Source of the DNA: Streptomyces sp. NRRL WC-3618
GTDB lineage: Bacteria > Actinomycetota > Actinomycetes > Streptomycetales > Streptomycetaceae
Direction of reading: 5' to 3'
Assembly (NCBI RefSeq): GCF_001280005.1
Contig: NZ_LGDW01000303.1
Location: 1-64,000, forward strand
DNA length: 64,000 nucleotides
Of this stretch, positions 18,772-26,476 are shown in pieces (positions within the stretch are counted from its first letter, which is position 1; each line of letters starts with the position of its first letter). Made by a program: the position numbers and the translations under genes. The notes below the pieces were generated by a model. That model did not search any database. It worked only from the letters and a program-made list of their open reading frames with translations, and was not told where the DNA came from.

Positions 18772-19868
18772 CCCGCACCATCGGCCTCGCCCTGTCCGGT
18801 GGAGGCTCCCGCGCGGCCGCCTTCCACCTCGGCTGCCTGCGCGCCCTCAACGACCGCGATCTCCTCGACCGCATCCGGGTCGTCTCCGGCATCTCCGGCG
18901 GATCCCTGCTCGCCGCCCTGTGGGCCTACGGCCCGCCCGACTTCGCCGACTTCGACGCCCACGCCACCGACCTGCTGCGCTCCGGCCTGCAACTCGACAT
19001 CGCACGCCAGGCGTTCAAGCCCTCCGCGGCCGCCCGCAACCTCACCGCGGCCGCCCGCGCAGGAGCCCGCCAACTGTTCACCCGCACCACCGACATCAGC
19101 GTCGCCCGTCCCGCCAACCGCACCGACGCCCTGGCCGCCGTCCTGGCCCGCAAGGCCTTCGCCACTACCACCATGGCCGACGTCACCCACCCCGGCCTGG
19201 ACGTCGTCCTGACCGCCACCGACCTGGCCACCACCAACGCCGTCCGCTTCGGCAGCGCCCGCAGCGGGTGCTCCCGCTACGGCACCATCACCGAACCCAT
19301 CCACGTCGCTACCGCCGTGGCCGCCTCCGCCGCCTACCCCGCCCTCCTGCCGGCTCTGGAGCGCACCTTCACCTTCCAGCACCGCGACGGGCACAGCCAG
19401 CAGCACACCGTGCTGCTCACCGACGGCGGCGTCTACGACAACCTCGGCCTGTCCGTCCTGGAACCCGGACGCTCACCGCACCACACCCAGCACGTCTACG
19501 ACGTGCCCTTCATCATCGCGTGCGACGCGGGACTGGGCGAACTCGCCCTGAAGGCACCGCACTTCATGGCCGGACGTCTGAACCGCTCCTTCGCCACCGT
19601 CCACCGCAAAGCCCAGGACTCCGCCCGCTCCCGCCTGCACGAATGGGCCGCCAGCGGACGCATCGACGGCTTCGCGCTGGCCTACATCGGCATGAAGGAC
19701 GACCGTCTGCCCGCGCCGCCTGCCGACCTCGTCCCGCGCAGCGCGGTGGCCACCTACCCGACCAACTTCGCCGCCATGAGCCGCGCCCACTTCGAGGCCA
19801 TCACCACCCGCGGCGAACAACTCATGCGCACCGTCCTGCCGATGTACGTGCCCTCCTCCCCGTACTGA
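18768..19868 (+). CDS. Patatin-like phospholipase effector
   Basis: A 366-residue patatin. It has the glycine-rich oxyanion loop ALSGGGSRAAAFH, the nucleophile elbow GISGGS (Ser43) and the second dyad residue in TDGGVYDNLG (Asp219). No signal peptide or transmembrane segment is visible. Patatins hydrolyse membrane phospholipids. CapV, a patatin, is the membrane-degrading effector of a type II CBASS, and the same class here follows a ubiquitin-like module. The start ATG overlaps the stop of the E2-E1-JAB gene, so stoichiometry is probably fixed. How it is switched on without a cyclic-nucleotide synthase in the operon is unknown: a trans-encoded synthase, or direct conjugation, are both possible. 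Confidence 0.85.
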   Translation: MTRTIGLALSGGGSRAAAFHLGCLRALNDRDLLDRIRVVSGISGGSLLAALWAYGPPDFADFDAHATDLLRSGLQLDIARQAFKPSAAARNLTAAARAGARQLFTRTTDISVARPANRTDALAAVLARKAFATTTMADVTHPGLDVVLTATDLATTNAVRFGSARSGCSRYGTITEPIHVATAVAASAAYPALLPALERTFTFQHRDGHSQQHTVLLTDGGVYDNLGLSVLEPGRSPHHTQHVYDVPFIIACDAGLGELALKAPHFMAGRLNRSFATVHRKAQDSARSRLHEWAASGRIDGFALAYIGMKDDRLPAPPADLVPRSAVATYPTNFAAMSRAHFEAITTRGEQLMRTVLPMYVPSSPY

Positions 19869-20022
19869 CACGCGGCAGCACGTCCCCCTGGCGACACCTG
19901 TCCGGGCCGACCGACCATCACGTGCGGCACTCGGTACGCTCCAGGCGCCAGGCCGGTCACCTGTCGCCGGAGCATGTAAAAGATAAGGAGAGAAACAGCC
20001 CAAGCCCGCAGCCTGCGGACGC

Positions 20023-20028
20023 TAGCCT
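20023..20028 (+). promoter_or_regulatory. Predicted -10 (TAGCCT) of leader A
   Basis: TAGCCT lies 7 bases before the point where sequence identity with the second leader begins (20036). The second copy has TAACCT at the equivalent place. No -35 is obvious. Confidence 0.4.
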
Positions 20029-20035
20029 GTTCCAC

Positions 20036-20232
20036 AGGCCGAGCGCATCGGCCCAAGCCGGGGCCGGCCCATGAACGGCCCACACGGCAAAGGTGCCCGG
20101 GCATCCGGAGCGATCAGCCGCATCAACTGCGCGTACCACCACAGCTGTTCATCAGCCTGACCAACAGGTCCGCATGCGCCCGATCCCGCGCACCGGATCA
20201 TGGGGCCGGAGCGCAGACTCGAGGCCATCGCC
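20036..20232 (+). promoter_or_regulatory. Conserved 5' leader A (copy of 29261-29457)
   Basis: About 197 bases closely similar to the region upstream of the paralogous gene at 29.5 kb. Shared blocks include AGGCCGAGCGCATCGGCCCA, CCGGCCCATGAACGGCC, GCATCAACTGCGC, CAGGTCCGCA and GGATCATGGG, up to the start codon. The first block can form a GGCCGA/TCGGCC hairpin. The short ATG frame inside is not conserved between copies, so a leader peptide is unlikely. A structured 5' UTR is the best guess. Confidence 0.55.
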
Positions 20233-21156
20233 ATGACCAAAGAACACGCGCGCAAAGACCGGGCCCGGCGCACCGCCCGCCGCACCGGCACCTCCTACAC
20301 CTCCGCCCGCTCCGGCACCCTGCACACGCACCCGGCTCCCATCCTGCCCCCGGTCAGCGGCAAACCCTTCGGTATCTCCGTCACGGCCGACATGACCGCA
20401 GCCGCATCAGCCATCGGCGCCCGGCTCGCCGACTGCGACCCCTGCCTGACCTCTGCGATGGACCGGATGACGGGGGGACTGCCGCTCGTCCCGGCGGCCC
20501 TGGCCGCGTCGCTACCGGTCGAACTCGGCGACGGCTTCACTCCCACCACCCTCGCCTTCTGCCAGACCGTCCCCCGGTACGGCCACCACGAGGCGTATCA
20601 GTTCGTGATCTATCTCGAGGAGGACGAGCTCCGCGACTTCATCACCGACCTGGTCGACATCTGGGCGTACGCCATCCCGCAACTGATCCACATGCAGACG
20701 GCCGGGCCGCTCCATTCCCTGGTCATCGACCTGGCCCCGCCGCGGCCGCCCTTCTACGTGGCTGCCTACACCGGCTTCGTCCCCGTACCCGGAGGATCCT
20801 TCCCGGCGCTCACCCTCAGCTCGCCGGACCTCACCGGAACGATCGACGACCTCGCCGAACGCTGTGGCTTCCCGCTCTACACCTGGAAGACCCTGCCCGG
20901 CATCACACCGTGGATCCTGCAACAGCACCCGGACACCCACCGTCCCTGGGGAGTGCGCTGGAACGGCACGGACACCCTCGCTGTCACCATCGGGTCCCCC
21001 GAGTATTCAGCCGAAGCCGGCGCTCAGTGGATTCAGGCGGCACGCCGCGCGGGCTCGGTACTGGTCGTGGGGCTGTGGCACCGGGAAGTCTCCTCCATCA
21101 GAGGGTCGGCGGAAGACCACGAGATCTTCGCGGTGCGGGCACAGGTACAGCCTTGA
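20233..21156 (+). CDS. Hypothetical protein, paralogue A of the leader-sharing pair
   Basis: A 307-residue protein of unknown function. It begins with a strongly basic segment (KEHARKDRARRTARRTGTSY), similar to N-termini of many uncharacterised Streptomyces proteins. The body has no recognised catalytic motif. Residues ~200-225 (AERCGFPLYTWKTLPG) and ~275-295 (AARRAGSVLVVGLW) are nearly identical to the paralogue at 29.5-30.4 kb, about 50 percent identical overall by eye. ATG 20233 is chosen because the paralogue starts at the same point and identity changes character there. It follows the patatin operon but has its own promoter-like leader. Confidence 0.7.
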   Translation: MTKEHARKDRARRTARRTGTSYTSARSGTLHTHPAPILPPVSGKPFGISVTADMTAAASAIGARLADCDPCLTSAMDRMTGGLPLVPAALAASLPVELGDGFTPTTLAFCQTVPRYGHHEAYQFVIYLEEDELRDFITDLVDIWAYAIPQLIHMQTAGPLHSLVIDLAPPRPPFYVAAYTGFVPVPGGSFPALTLSSPDLTGTIDDLAERCGFPLYTWKTLPGITPWILQQHPDTHRPWGVRWNGTDTLAVTIGSPEYSAEAGAQWIQAARRAGSVLVVGLWHREVSSIRGSAEDHEIFAVRAQVQP

Positions 21157-21199
21157 TCACTGCTCCTGCCACAGGCCCCGGCCTGCGGCAGGAGGCCCT

Positions 21200-21345
21200 C
21201 TGCCGCGGGCCGGCGCGGACAGGCGCCACCGGTGAGCGGGCCGTGCAGCGCCGCACCGATGCGTTCGCCCGGCTCGCGGCCCGCGCCGAGATAGTGCTGC
21301 GCCTCGTTGAGCCACAAGACCGTGCGCGGATCCACCCGCCTTAGC
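21200..21345 (-). pseudogene. Fragment of a STAND/NACHT-type ATPase gene
   Basis: The frame RVDPRTVLWLNEAQHYLG followed by GERIGAALHGPLTG matches the Walker B neighbourhood of large Streptomyces STAND-type ATPases (pattern DPxTVxWLNExQxYL). A stop lies shortly upstream and the match ends after about 45 residues, so this is a short relic. Recognition is from memory of the family. Confidence 0.4.
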
Positions 21346-21451
21346 CGCGACCCTCACCCTGGCCGCGACGATCACCAGCGCTCTGGTCAACGCGTTCTCC
21401 TGACCGATGGCACGCATGCCGTCGGCAGATATGACCTGTTGCGCCGCGCCC

Positions 21452-21486
21452 TTGACATAGGATTAGCGATTAGCGAATCATGAATT
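21452..21486 (+). promoter_or_regulatory. Promoter with tandem GATTAGC repeat
   Basis: TTGACA (21452-21457) is a consensus -35. GATTAGC occurs twice in tandem at 21461-21474, overlapping the probable -10 region (AATCAT, 21476-21481). The ATG at 21487 is so close that the transcript may be leaderless. The tandem repeat is a good autoregulatory operator candidate. Confidence 0.5.
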
Positions 21487-21816
21487 ATGTCTCAAGAGGC
21501 CTTGGATCGGTTGCGTGAGGTGTCCGTGCGGGTCTTCGGCAACCGTTACCGGGCGGAGCTGATGGGGGCGCTGGCGGCAGCGGACGAGCAGGGTGTGTGC
21601 CTGGGAGACCTTGCCGCCGCCCGCAACGCACCGGCGAGTGTCTATCAGGCGCCGATCCGTGCCCTGGTGGAGGCCGGGCTGGCCGAGCGGCTGCCGCGGA
21701 CGCCGGGGGAGCGGCGCCGCTGGTACCGGCGCAGCGACAACGACGCGCTCTGGCAGTGTCTCGAAGGCCTGTTGAGCTGTTTGGCAGAACAGTCCGTACC
21801 CATGCGGGTTGGATAG
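21487..21816 (+). CDS. Winged-helix transcriptional regulator
   Basis: A 109-residue protein with an ArsR/MarR-like winged helix: residues ~15-85 include RYRAELMGALAAADEQGVCL, the recognition-helix segment ASVYQAPIRALVEAGLAERL and the wing GERRRWYRRSD. No metal-binding cysteines typical of ArsR sensors are seen. It probably represses its own promoter (TTGACA with tandem GATTAGC) and the gene 42 bases downstream. Confidence 0.75.
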   Translation: MSQEALDRLREVSVRVFGNRYRAELMGALAAADEQGVCLGDLAAARNAPASVYQAPIRALVEAGLAERLPRTPGERRRWYRRSDNDALWQCLEGLLSCLAEQSVPMRVG

Positions 21817-21858
21817 TCGGCGGGGCCGCCGCGTGCGGCCGGAGCCCGGTGAGGCAGG

Positions 21859-22482
21859 GTGGAGGCCATGGTGACCTTGGCGAACTCCGTGATCGGCCGT
21901 TCCGTGCGGACGGCTTCGGCCGCCCTGCTGGAGGCGGGCACCCAGACCAAGGCCGCCTCCCTGCGGGGCACCGAGGCCCTGTTCTTCCACCGGCTGGATG
22001 CCGCCGAGCACGCCCGGCGCCAGGACGTCGCCGCAGGACGGCTGGATCGGATGGCGGCGCTGGAGACCCTCCTGACGCTGCCGGTGGGCATCCCCGTTCC
22101 CCTCGCCTCGTTCGAGGCCGGCCAGCGGCGGGCCGTACGCGCCCTGCCCGCGGGCGCCGCGGACCGTGACCGCACGACGGTGACCCGGCGCGCGGTCCGG
22201 CCGGTGCGCGTGGACCTGGTCGTGGTGCGCGCCGCCGGGTGGCGCCAGGGACTGCGGGACGCGGGCCGGTTCGCGCCGTTCTGCCGTCGCGCCATGCTGC
22301 TCACCCGCCGCCCCTCACATCTGGAAGAGCTGCTGGCCGAGGCCGACTTCTACGGCATCGGCGTGTTCCTCGCCGCCGAGCACGGTGTGGAGATGATGCT
22401 CGCGCCGGAGGAGTACCGGCCGCAGCGGCACACCGCCGCCGCGTGGTGCTTCGTCGAGGAGCTGTATCAGCTCCTGCGCTGA
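21859..22482 (+). CDS. Hypothetical protein after the winged-helix regulator
   Basis: A 207-residue protein of unknown function. The strand-like segment VRVDLVVVRAAGW followed by helices (SHLEELLAEADFYGIGVFLA) loosely suggests an alpha/beta nuclease-like fold, but no catalytic triad can be assigned. It is probably co-transcribed with the regulator. The GTG at 21859 has GAGGCAGG upstream; ATG 21868 is an alternative. Its 3' end overlaps the convergent gene by 16 bases. Confidence 0.55.
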   Translation: MEAMVTLANSVIGRSVRTASAALLEAGTQTKAASLRGTEALFFHRLDAAEHARRQDVAAGRLDRMAALETLLTLPVGIPVPLASFEAGQRRAVRALPAGAADRDRTTVTRRAVRPVRVDLVVVRAAGWRQGLRDAGRFAPFCRRAMLLTRRPSHLEELLAEADFYGIGVFLAAEHGVEMMLAPEEYRPQRHTAAAWCFVEELYQLLR

Positions 22483-23693
22483 TGGTCGGCCGCCGCCTGC
22501 CCGTTCGCTCCGTTCGCCACCGAGGCCGGGGCGGCCAGCGCCCACCGCCTCAGCTGCTGGGGCACCTTGAAGGCGTCCGGCTGCCGCAGTTGCGCGTTCA
22601 CCAGCGGATACCGCTCCACCGCCGCGCGGCAGCGCTCGTGCCACCACTGCTGGCGCGCCAGCCCGGGAGTGATCGCAGTCAGCGTGCGCAGCCACTCCAT
22701 CAGCACGGCCACATTGTGCGCGGCGGCCCGTGCCGGCCGTTCACCGGCATTGCTGGCGAATTCATCAAGCGCCCACACCCCCTCGCACACCGCGCAACCA
22801 CAGATGGGGGCCGGGGCGCCGGCGAAGCGGTCGGCCAGGGTCTTGCCGAGGAAGAAGTCCATCAGCTCGGCAAACAGCACGTGCGGGGACATGGAGAAGC
22901 CCTTGCTGGATTCGGCCTTCTCGCCCGGGGCCACGATGTGCCGCAGCCGGCTGCCGGCACCGAACGCCGTGAAGGTCGCCCCCGCGGCCAGCGCGCCGAA
23001 GGCCGCCAGATCGGTGCGCAGCAACGCCGCTCCCGGCACTTCCTCGATCACCCGCCGCAGGTGGTCGACGGCCCGTGCGTGACGCGTGAGAGGATCCCTC
23101 TGCCCACCCAGCATGATCGCCTTGGGCCCCTTCACCAGCCGTAGGCAGGCGATCAGCTGCTGCACCGCGTCCTCTTCCCGCAGCCAGCCCACGTCGACCG
23201 GCGCGGCGAAGACGACCTGTGCATCGTCCAGGTCGGCCACCCGCCGCACCGCCGCCTTGAGGGCATCGGAGTCCTCGGCGTGGATGTAGCCGGTCGGGGT
23301 CATTGGCGCGGTAACGCCGACCGCCCGCTGTTCCGCCAGCGACACCTCGAGCGGATCGTCGAAGGCGAAGGTGTCCTCCGACGCGGGCGGGAACGGCTCC
23401 TCCTCGCTGGCCGCCCGCACCTCGTACACGGCCGGATCGACCAGCAGCGGCCCGCTGAACTGCTCCTCCTCGCGCAGCCTTTTCGCCTTCCGCAGCGCGT
23501 TCTTCCCGCACAGCACCAGCCCGCTGCGGCCCGCATCAAGCTGTCCGCGCAGATAACCGACACGGGCAGGAGACACTTGCAGCAGCATGCGCCCCTGCAG
23601 AACGCTCAGCGCACCGGACAGGGCCTGCGGCGCGTCGGGAGGGTCGGTGAGATCGGAGCGCGGACGCGGCAGCGGAGCAGACGGGTCGATCAT
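22467..23693 (-). CDS. Hypothetical protein with CxC-x2-C motif, partner of ImmA-like regulator
   Basis: A 408-residue protein. The order of elements (GPLLVDPAVYE, PVDVGWLREE, KAIMLGGQRDPLTRHARAVD, LLRTDLAAFGALAAGA, then SPHVLFAELMDFFLGK and CGCAVCEG near residue 297) recalls TIM-barrel tRNA-guanine transglycosylase relatives, where a Cys-x-Cys-x2-Cys site binds zinc. That resemblance is weak and from memory; DpdA-like DNA-modifying relatives are an alternative. ATG 23693 has GGTGAGG upstream. It lies 4 bases after the XRE-ImmA/IrrE gene, so the two form an operon. Confidence 0.55.
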   Translation of the reverse strand: MIDPSAPLPRPRSDLTDPPDAPQALSGALSVLQGRMLLQVSPARVGYLRGQLDAGRSGLVLCGKNALRKAKRLREEEQFSGPLLVDPAVYEVRAASEEEPFPPASEDTFAFDDPLEVSLAEQRAVGVTAPMTPTGYIHAEDSDALKAAVRRVADLDDAQVVFAAPVDVGWLREEDAVQQLIACLRLVKGPKAIMLGGQRDPLTRHARAVDHLRRVIEEVPGAALLRTDLAAFGALAAGATFTAFGAGSRLRHIVAPGEKAESSKGFSMSPHVLFAELMDFFLGKTLADRFAGAPAPICGCAVCEGVWALDEFASNAGERPARAAAHNVAVLMEWLRTLTAITPGLARQQWWHERCRAAVERYPLVNAQLRQPDAFKVPQQLRRWALAAPASVANGANGQAAADHQRRS

Positions 23694-23697
23694 GTCC

Positions 23698-24807
23698 TCA
23701 CCTTCGAAGCGGCTCAGGGGATAACGAGCGGTCGCCTGCCACATACAGGCGCTTGAAGTCCTCGGGCAGCAGGCGGGCGCACGCGGCCGCCTCGTCGATC
23801 GCCAGGCCGCGGTCGGACAACAGGGTGTCCACCAGAGCCGGGACGCGCGTGGGTCGCTCCGGCTCCACCTCGACCGGTTCGGCCGTGCGGTAGCCGAGCG
23901 CCGACATCTCCACCATCACCGTCCGGTACTGCCATTCGGTGATGGCGTTCAGGGTGAGCGCGCGCCGCAGCAGCGCGCTCATCGACACCCGCCAGACGCG
24001 CTTGAGCTCCGCCAGCCGCGCCAAGTCCACACCGTCCGCGAACGCCTGCCGGATATCGGCCGCGGGCATCAGGAACTCCGCGGCGAACGCGTCGGCCTGC
24101 TTCTCCTGCTCGCCCGACGTGCCGGGCGCGGGATGCATCACCAGATGGCCCAGCTCGTGCGCGACACTGAAGCGGCAACGATCGCCCGGCGCATGGTCGT
24201 TGACCAGGACCAGCGGGACCTGGAGGTCGTCCCACTGACTGACCGCGTCCAGCAGCTCACTGCCGAGACTCCGCATCACGACCAAGCCGCCGGCCTCCTC
24301 GATCGCGGCGATCACATCGGCCACCGGGCCCCTGGGCAGGCCCCAGGCGCGGCGCACCTGGTGGGCCGCATCCTTGGCCGTCGTGAAGTCATCGAGGAGC
24401 ACGCGGGAGAAGCGGTGCGGCACGTCCGCTGCCGCGGCGGCCTGCGCGAGACCCGTCACCTGCAGCCGTACCAGGGCGAGTTGGGCGTGGACGCGCCGCA
24501 GCGCCGAGGACGACAGAGAGGCTCTCTTGCGGTGATGGATCAGTCCCACCCCCACCCCGCTCACCCGGGGATCCAGGCACAGCAGGTCTACCGGGTAGCC
24601 CAGGGCGGCGGCATACAGCTGAAGACGGTCGTCGGCGACCACAAGGCGTCCCGATTCCGCGCGGCTGACATATCCCTGGGACACCACCGCGGCCCCGGCA
24701 GGCGCGGCCTTGGTCATGGCCGCGGCCACGTCGACCTGCGTCATGCCCCGCGACTCGCGCGCGAGCGCGAGCATGCCGGGATGCGCCTGCAGGTCACCGG
24801 ACGCCAT
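23698..24807 (-). CDS. XRE-family regulator with ImmA/IrrE metallopeptidase domain
   Basis: A 369-residue fusion. Residues ~8-75 are an XRE helix-turn-helix (LALARESRGMTQVDVAAAM...YVSRAESGRLVV). Residues ~145-270 are an ImmA/IrrE zinc peptidase with HELGH at His217 and the downstream acidic helix EKQADAFAAEFLMP. Such proteins cleave repressors, or act as antitoxin or stress regulators. It is followed 4 bases later by a 408-residue unknown protein, its probable functional partner. Start at ATG 24807 (GTG 24810 also possible), after GAGGCGGTGGGG. A perfect palindrome, CGGAATATTCCG, lies 40 bases upstream and may be its operator. Confidence 0.8.
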   Translation of the reverse strand: MASGDLQAHPGMLALARESRGMTQVDVAAAMTKAAPAGAAVVSQGYVSRAESGRLVVADDRLQLYAAALGYPVDLLCLDPRVSGVGVGLIHHRKRASLSSSALRRVHAQLALVRLQVTGLAQAAAAADVPHRFSRVLLDDFTTAKDAAHQVRRAWGLPRGPVADVIAAIEEAGGLVVMRSLGSELLDAVSQWDDLQVPLVLVNDHAPGDRCRFSVAHELGHLVMHPAPGTSGEQEKQADAFAAEFLMPAADIRQAFADGVDLARLAELKRVWRVSMSALLRRALTLNAITEWQYRTVMVEMSALGYRTAEPVEVEPERPTRVPALVDTLLSDRGLAIDEAAACARLLPEDFKRLYVAGDRSLSPEPLRR

Positions 24808-24847
24808 CACACCCCACCGCCTCAGATCAGACCTCAAAACATTAACA

Positions 24848-24859
24848 CGGAATATTCCG
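24848..24859. promoter_or_regulatory. Palindromic operator candidate CGGAATATTCCG
   Basis: A perfect 12-bp palindrome in an AT-rich patch upstream of the XRE-ImmA/IrrE gene. The location fits autoregulation by the HTH domain. Confidence 0.45.
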
Positions 24860-25200
24860 GGGCTGATTCGGCTTTCTGATGGACTCCGTCACAGCCAACA
24901 GCCCTCTGCCGAAAGGGTCATGGAGCAGACGGGAAACCACGCAGCCGCCCCCGCTTGCCACCCGGTGATCCGGTCAAGGGCAGGACTCAGGAGGACCTGG
25001 AGGGGATCCGTGCCTGTGAGTGACGGCATTGTCTGCGCAGCTGGCCTGCAGGCAGCAGGCCGACACGCGCAGGGTGGTCCTGGACCAACGGCCACGATGT
25101 GAAAGCCCCGACGGCACGGGGGAGTTGCGCACCACATCACGTCGGGGCCACGGACGGGAACGGCGCGCGGTGCGGCGCAGACGAGAAGAGGAATGCGCAA

Positions 25201-26365
25201 GTGAACACGGTTCGAGCCCGGGTGTGGCAGTTCCAGGTGCAGGAGCCGGTGGTGACCGTCACGGAGGTCGGGCAGGGCGAGCTGCCGGTCGGGCTGGCCC
25301 GGCTCATCCATATCAACGCGCTCGCCTGCGACCACAACCGCGTCCTCGACTACCGGACCAAACAGCTCGAGGTCCGTCTCCTTGCCAGCTACCTCCATGC
25401 CGCCGGGGCCGACAGGCCTACTCCGGGTCGATCACCGCGCGTTCACGGCGAGCTCGCGGCATATCCGCGGCTTCGTCGCCGAAAGCTCAGGCCTGGGCAT
25501 GCTGACGGCGGCGAGCGAAGCACTCTTCGCCTGGGACAACACAGCGCACGCCCTGCACAGTTTCGACGCACTGCCCGGCCATCTGCTGGCGGGCTATCAA
25601 AAGGGCGGTGTCAGACCGGACTTGCTGTTCCATCTCCCCAGCGGCCGGGTCGCAGGAGAGGCCCGGGGCCGACACCGCCGCCCCAAGACACTCCTGCCGA
25701 AACAGCCGCTCGCCGAGCAGAAGAGCCGACTGCAGGAACTCGCCCTCTGGTCGGCTTCCCACCGGGACCACGCCTACTTCATGAGCTGGGTCTGGATCGG
25801 CTGTTCCGGCGTCGCCGTGGACATCTTCCTTCCACAGGACGAACGCTGGGACGACGCACTGGACGTCAGATGGAAGCGGCAGAACGCTGGCCACCAGTGG
25901 CGCTTTCCCATGCGCGAGCGACGGCGCAGACCACCAGAGGACCCCTTCGGGCAGATGCCGGCCGACGATCCTGAACCCCCGCCCGCCACGGACGCACTGC
26001 AGCCCATGGTGCCGGTGCCCGTCGCTGCCCGCACCCAGCCCACGGCCGACCCGCTCTCACGGACCGGCCGCCTGGTGCAGGAGCTGTACGACACCGCCCC
26101 CGAACTCGACGCGGAACTCGCCGACATTCCCGTCCGCGGCGCCTGGGTGCCTGCCGACGCCCTGGGGCCTGCCCAGCACGAGGTGCTGCTGGCCGTTCTG
26201 GCCCAGCAGCCTCCACCCCAGGCTGGTGTCCGAGAGCGCCTCGCCCGGGCCGAAGGCCGCTTCGACGCCTGCCTCGACGGACGCCTGCTCACCGTCGTGC
26301 GTTCTGCAGCCCAACCGCCACCAACCTGGCAGGACCTGGAAGAGGTGCTGCTGAGCCCGGCTTGA
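25201..26365 (+). pseudogene. PD-(D/E)XK-like hypothetical protein, probably frameshifted
   Basis: GTG 25201 has a good ribosome binding site (AAGAGGA) and opens a coding-like frame (VRARVWQFQVQEPVVTV...VLDYRTKQLEVRLLASYLH). Near 25,400-25,425 coding character passes to the next frame (LLRVDHRAFTASSRHIRGFV...) and runs to 26365. Together they would give about 388 residues. The second part holds GVRPDLLFHLPSGRVAGEAR, which fits a PD-(D/E)XK-type core with Arg in place of the usual Lys. Either the gene has a one-base frameshift or there are two overlapping genes (the second from ATG 25397). The function is unknown. Confidence 0.5.
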
Positions 26366-26476
26366 ACACACCGGCACCCAAGCTCTGCCCCGCGCGCCGG
26401 CAGAGGCACCCGGCGGTCGAGGCGTCCAGTGGCCACTGCCCGCCGGCACCGCCGGGCGACGGGGCCCTGTCTGCGG

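Noticed and set aside
14909..19868. Classic type II CBASS
   Set aside because: No CD-NTase gene was found next to the module or anywhere in the window, so it is not called CBASS.
16830..20074. Very long overlapping plus-strand frames across the E2-E1-JAB and patatin genes
   Set aside because: Arg/Pro/His-rich shadow frames without motifs; the true frames show catalytic residues and coupled starts.
20022..20291. Minus-strand frames across leaders A and B with a similar WADALGL peptide
   Set aside because: The peptide similarity follows from nucleotide identity of the leader; surrounding residues and frame limits differ between the copies.
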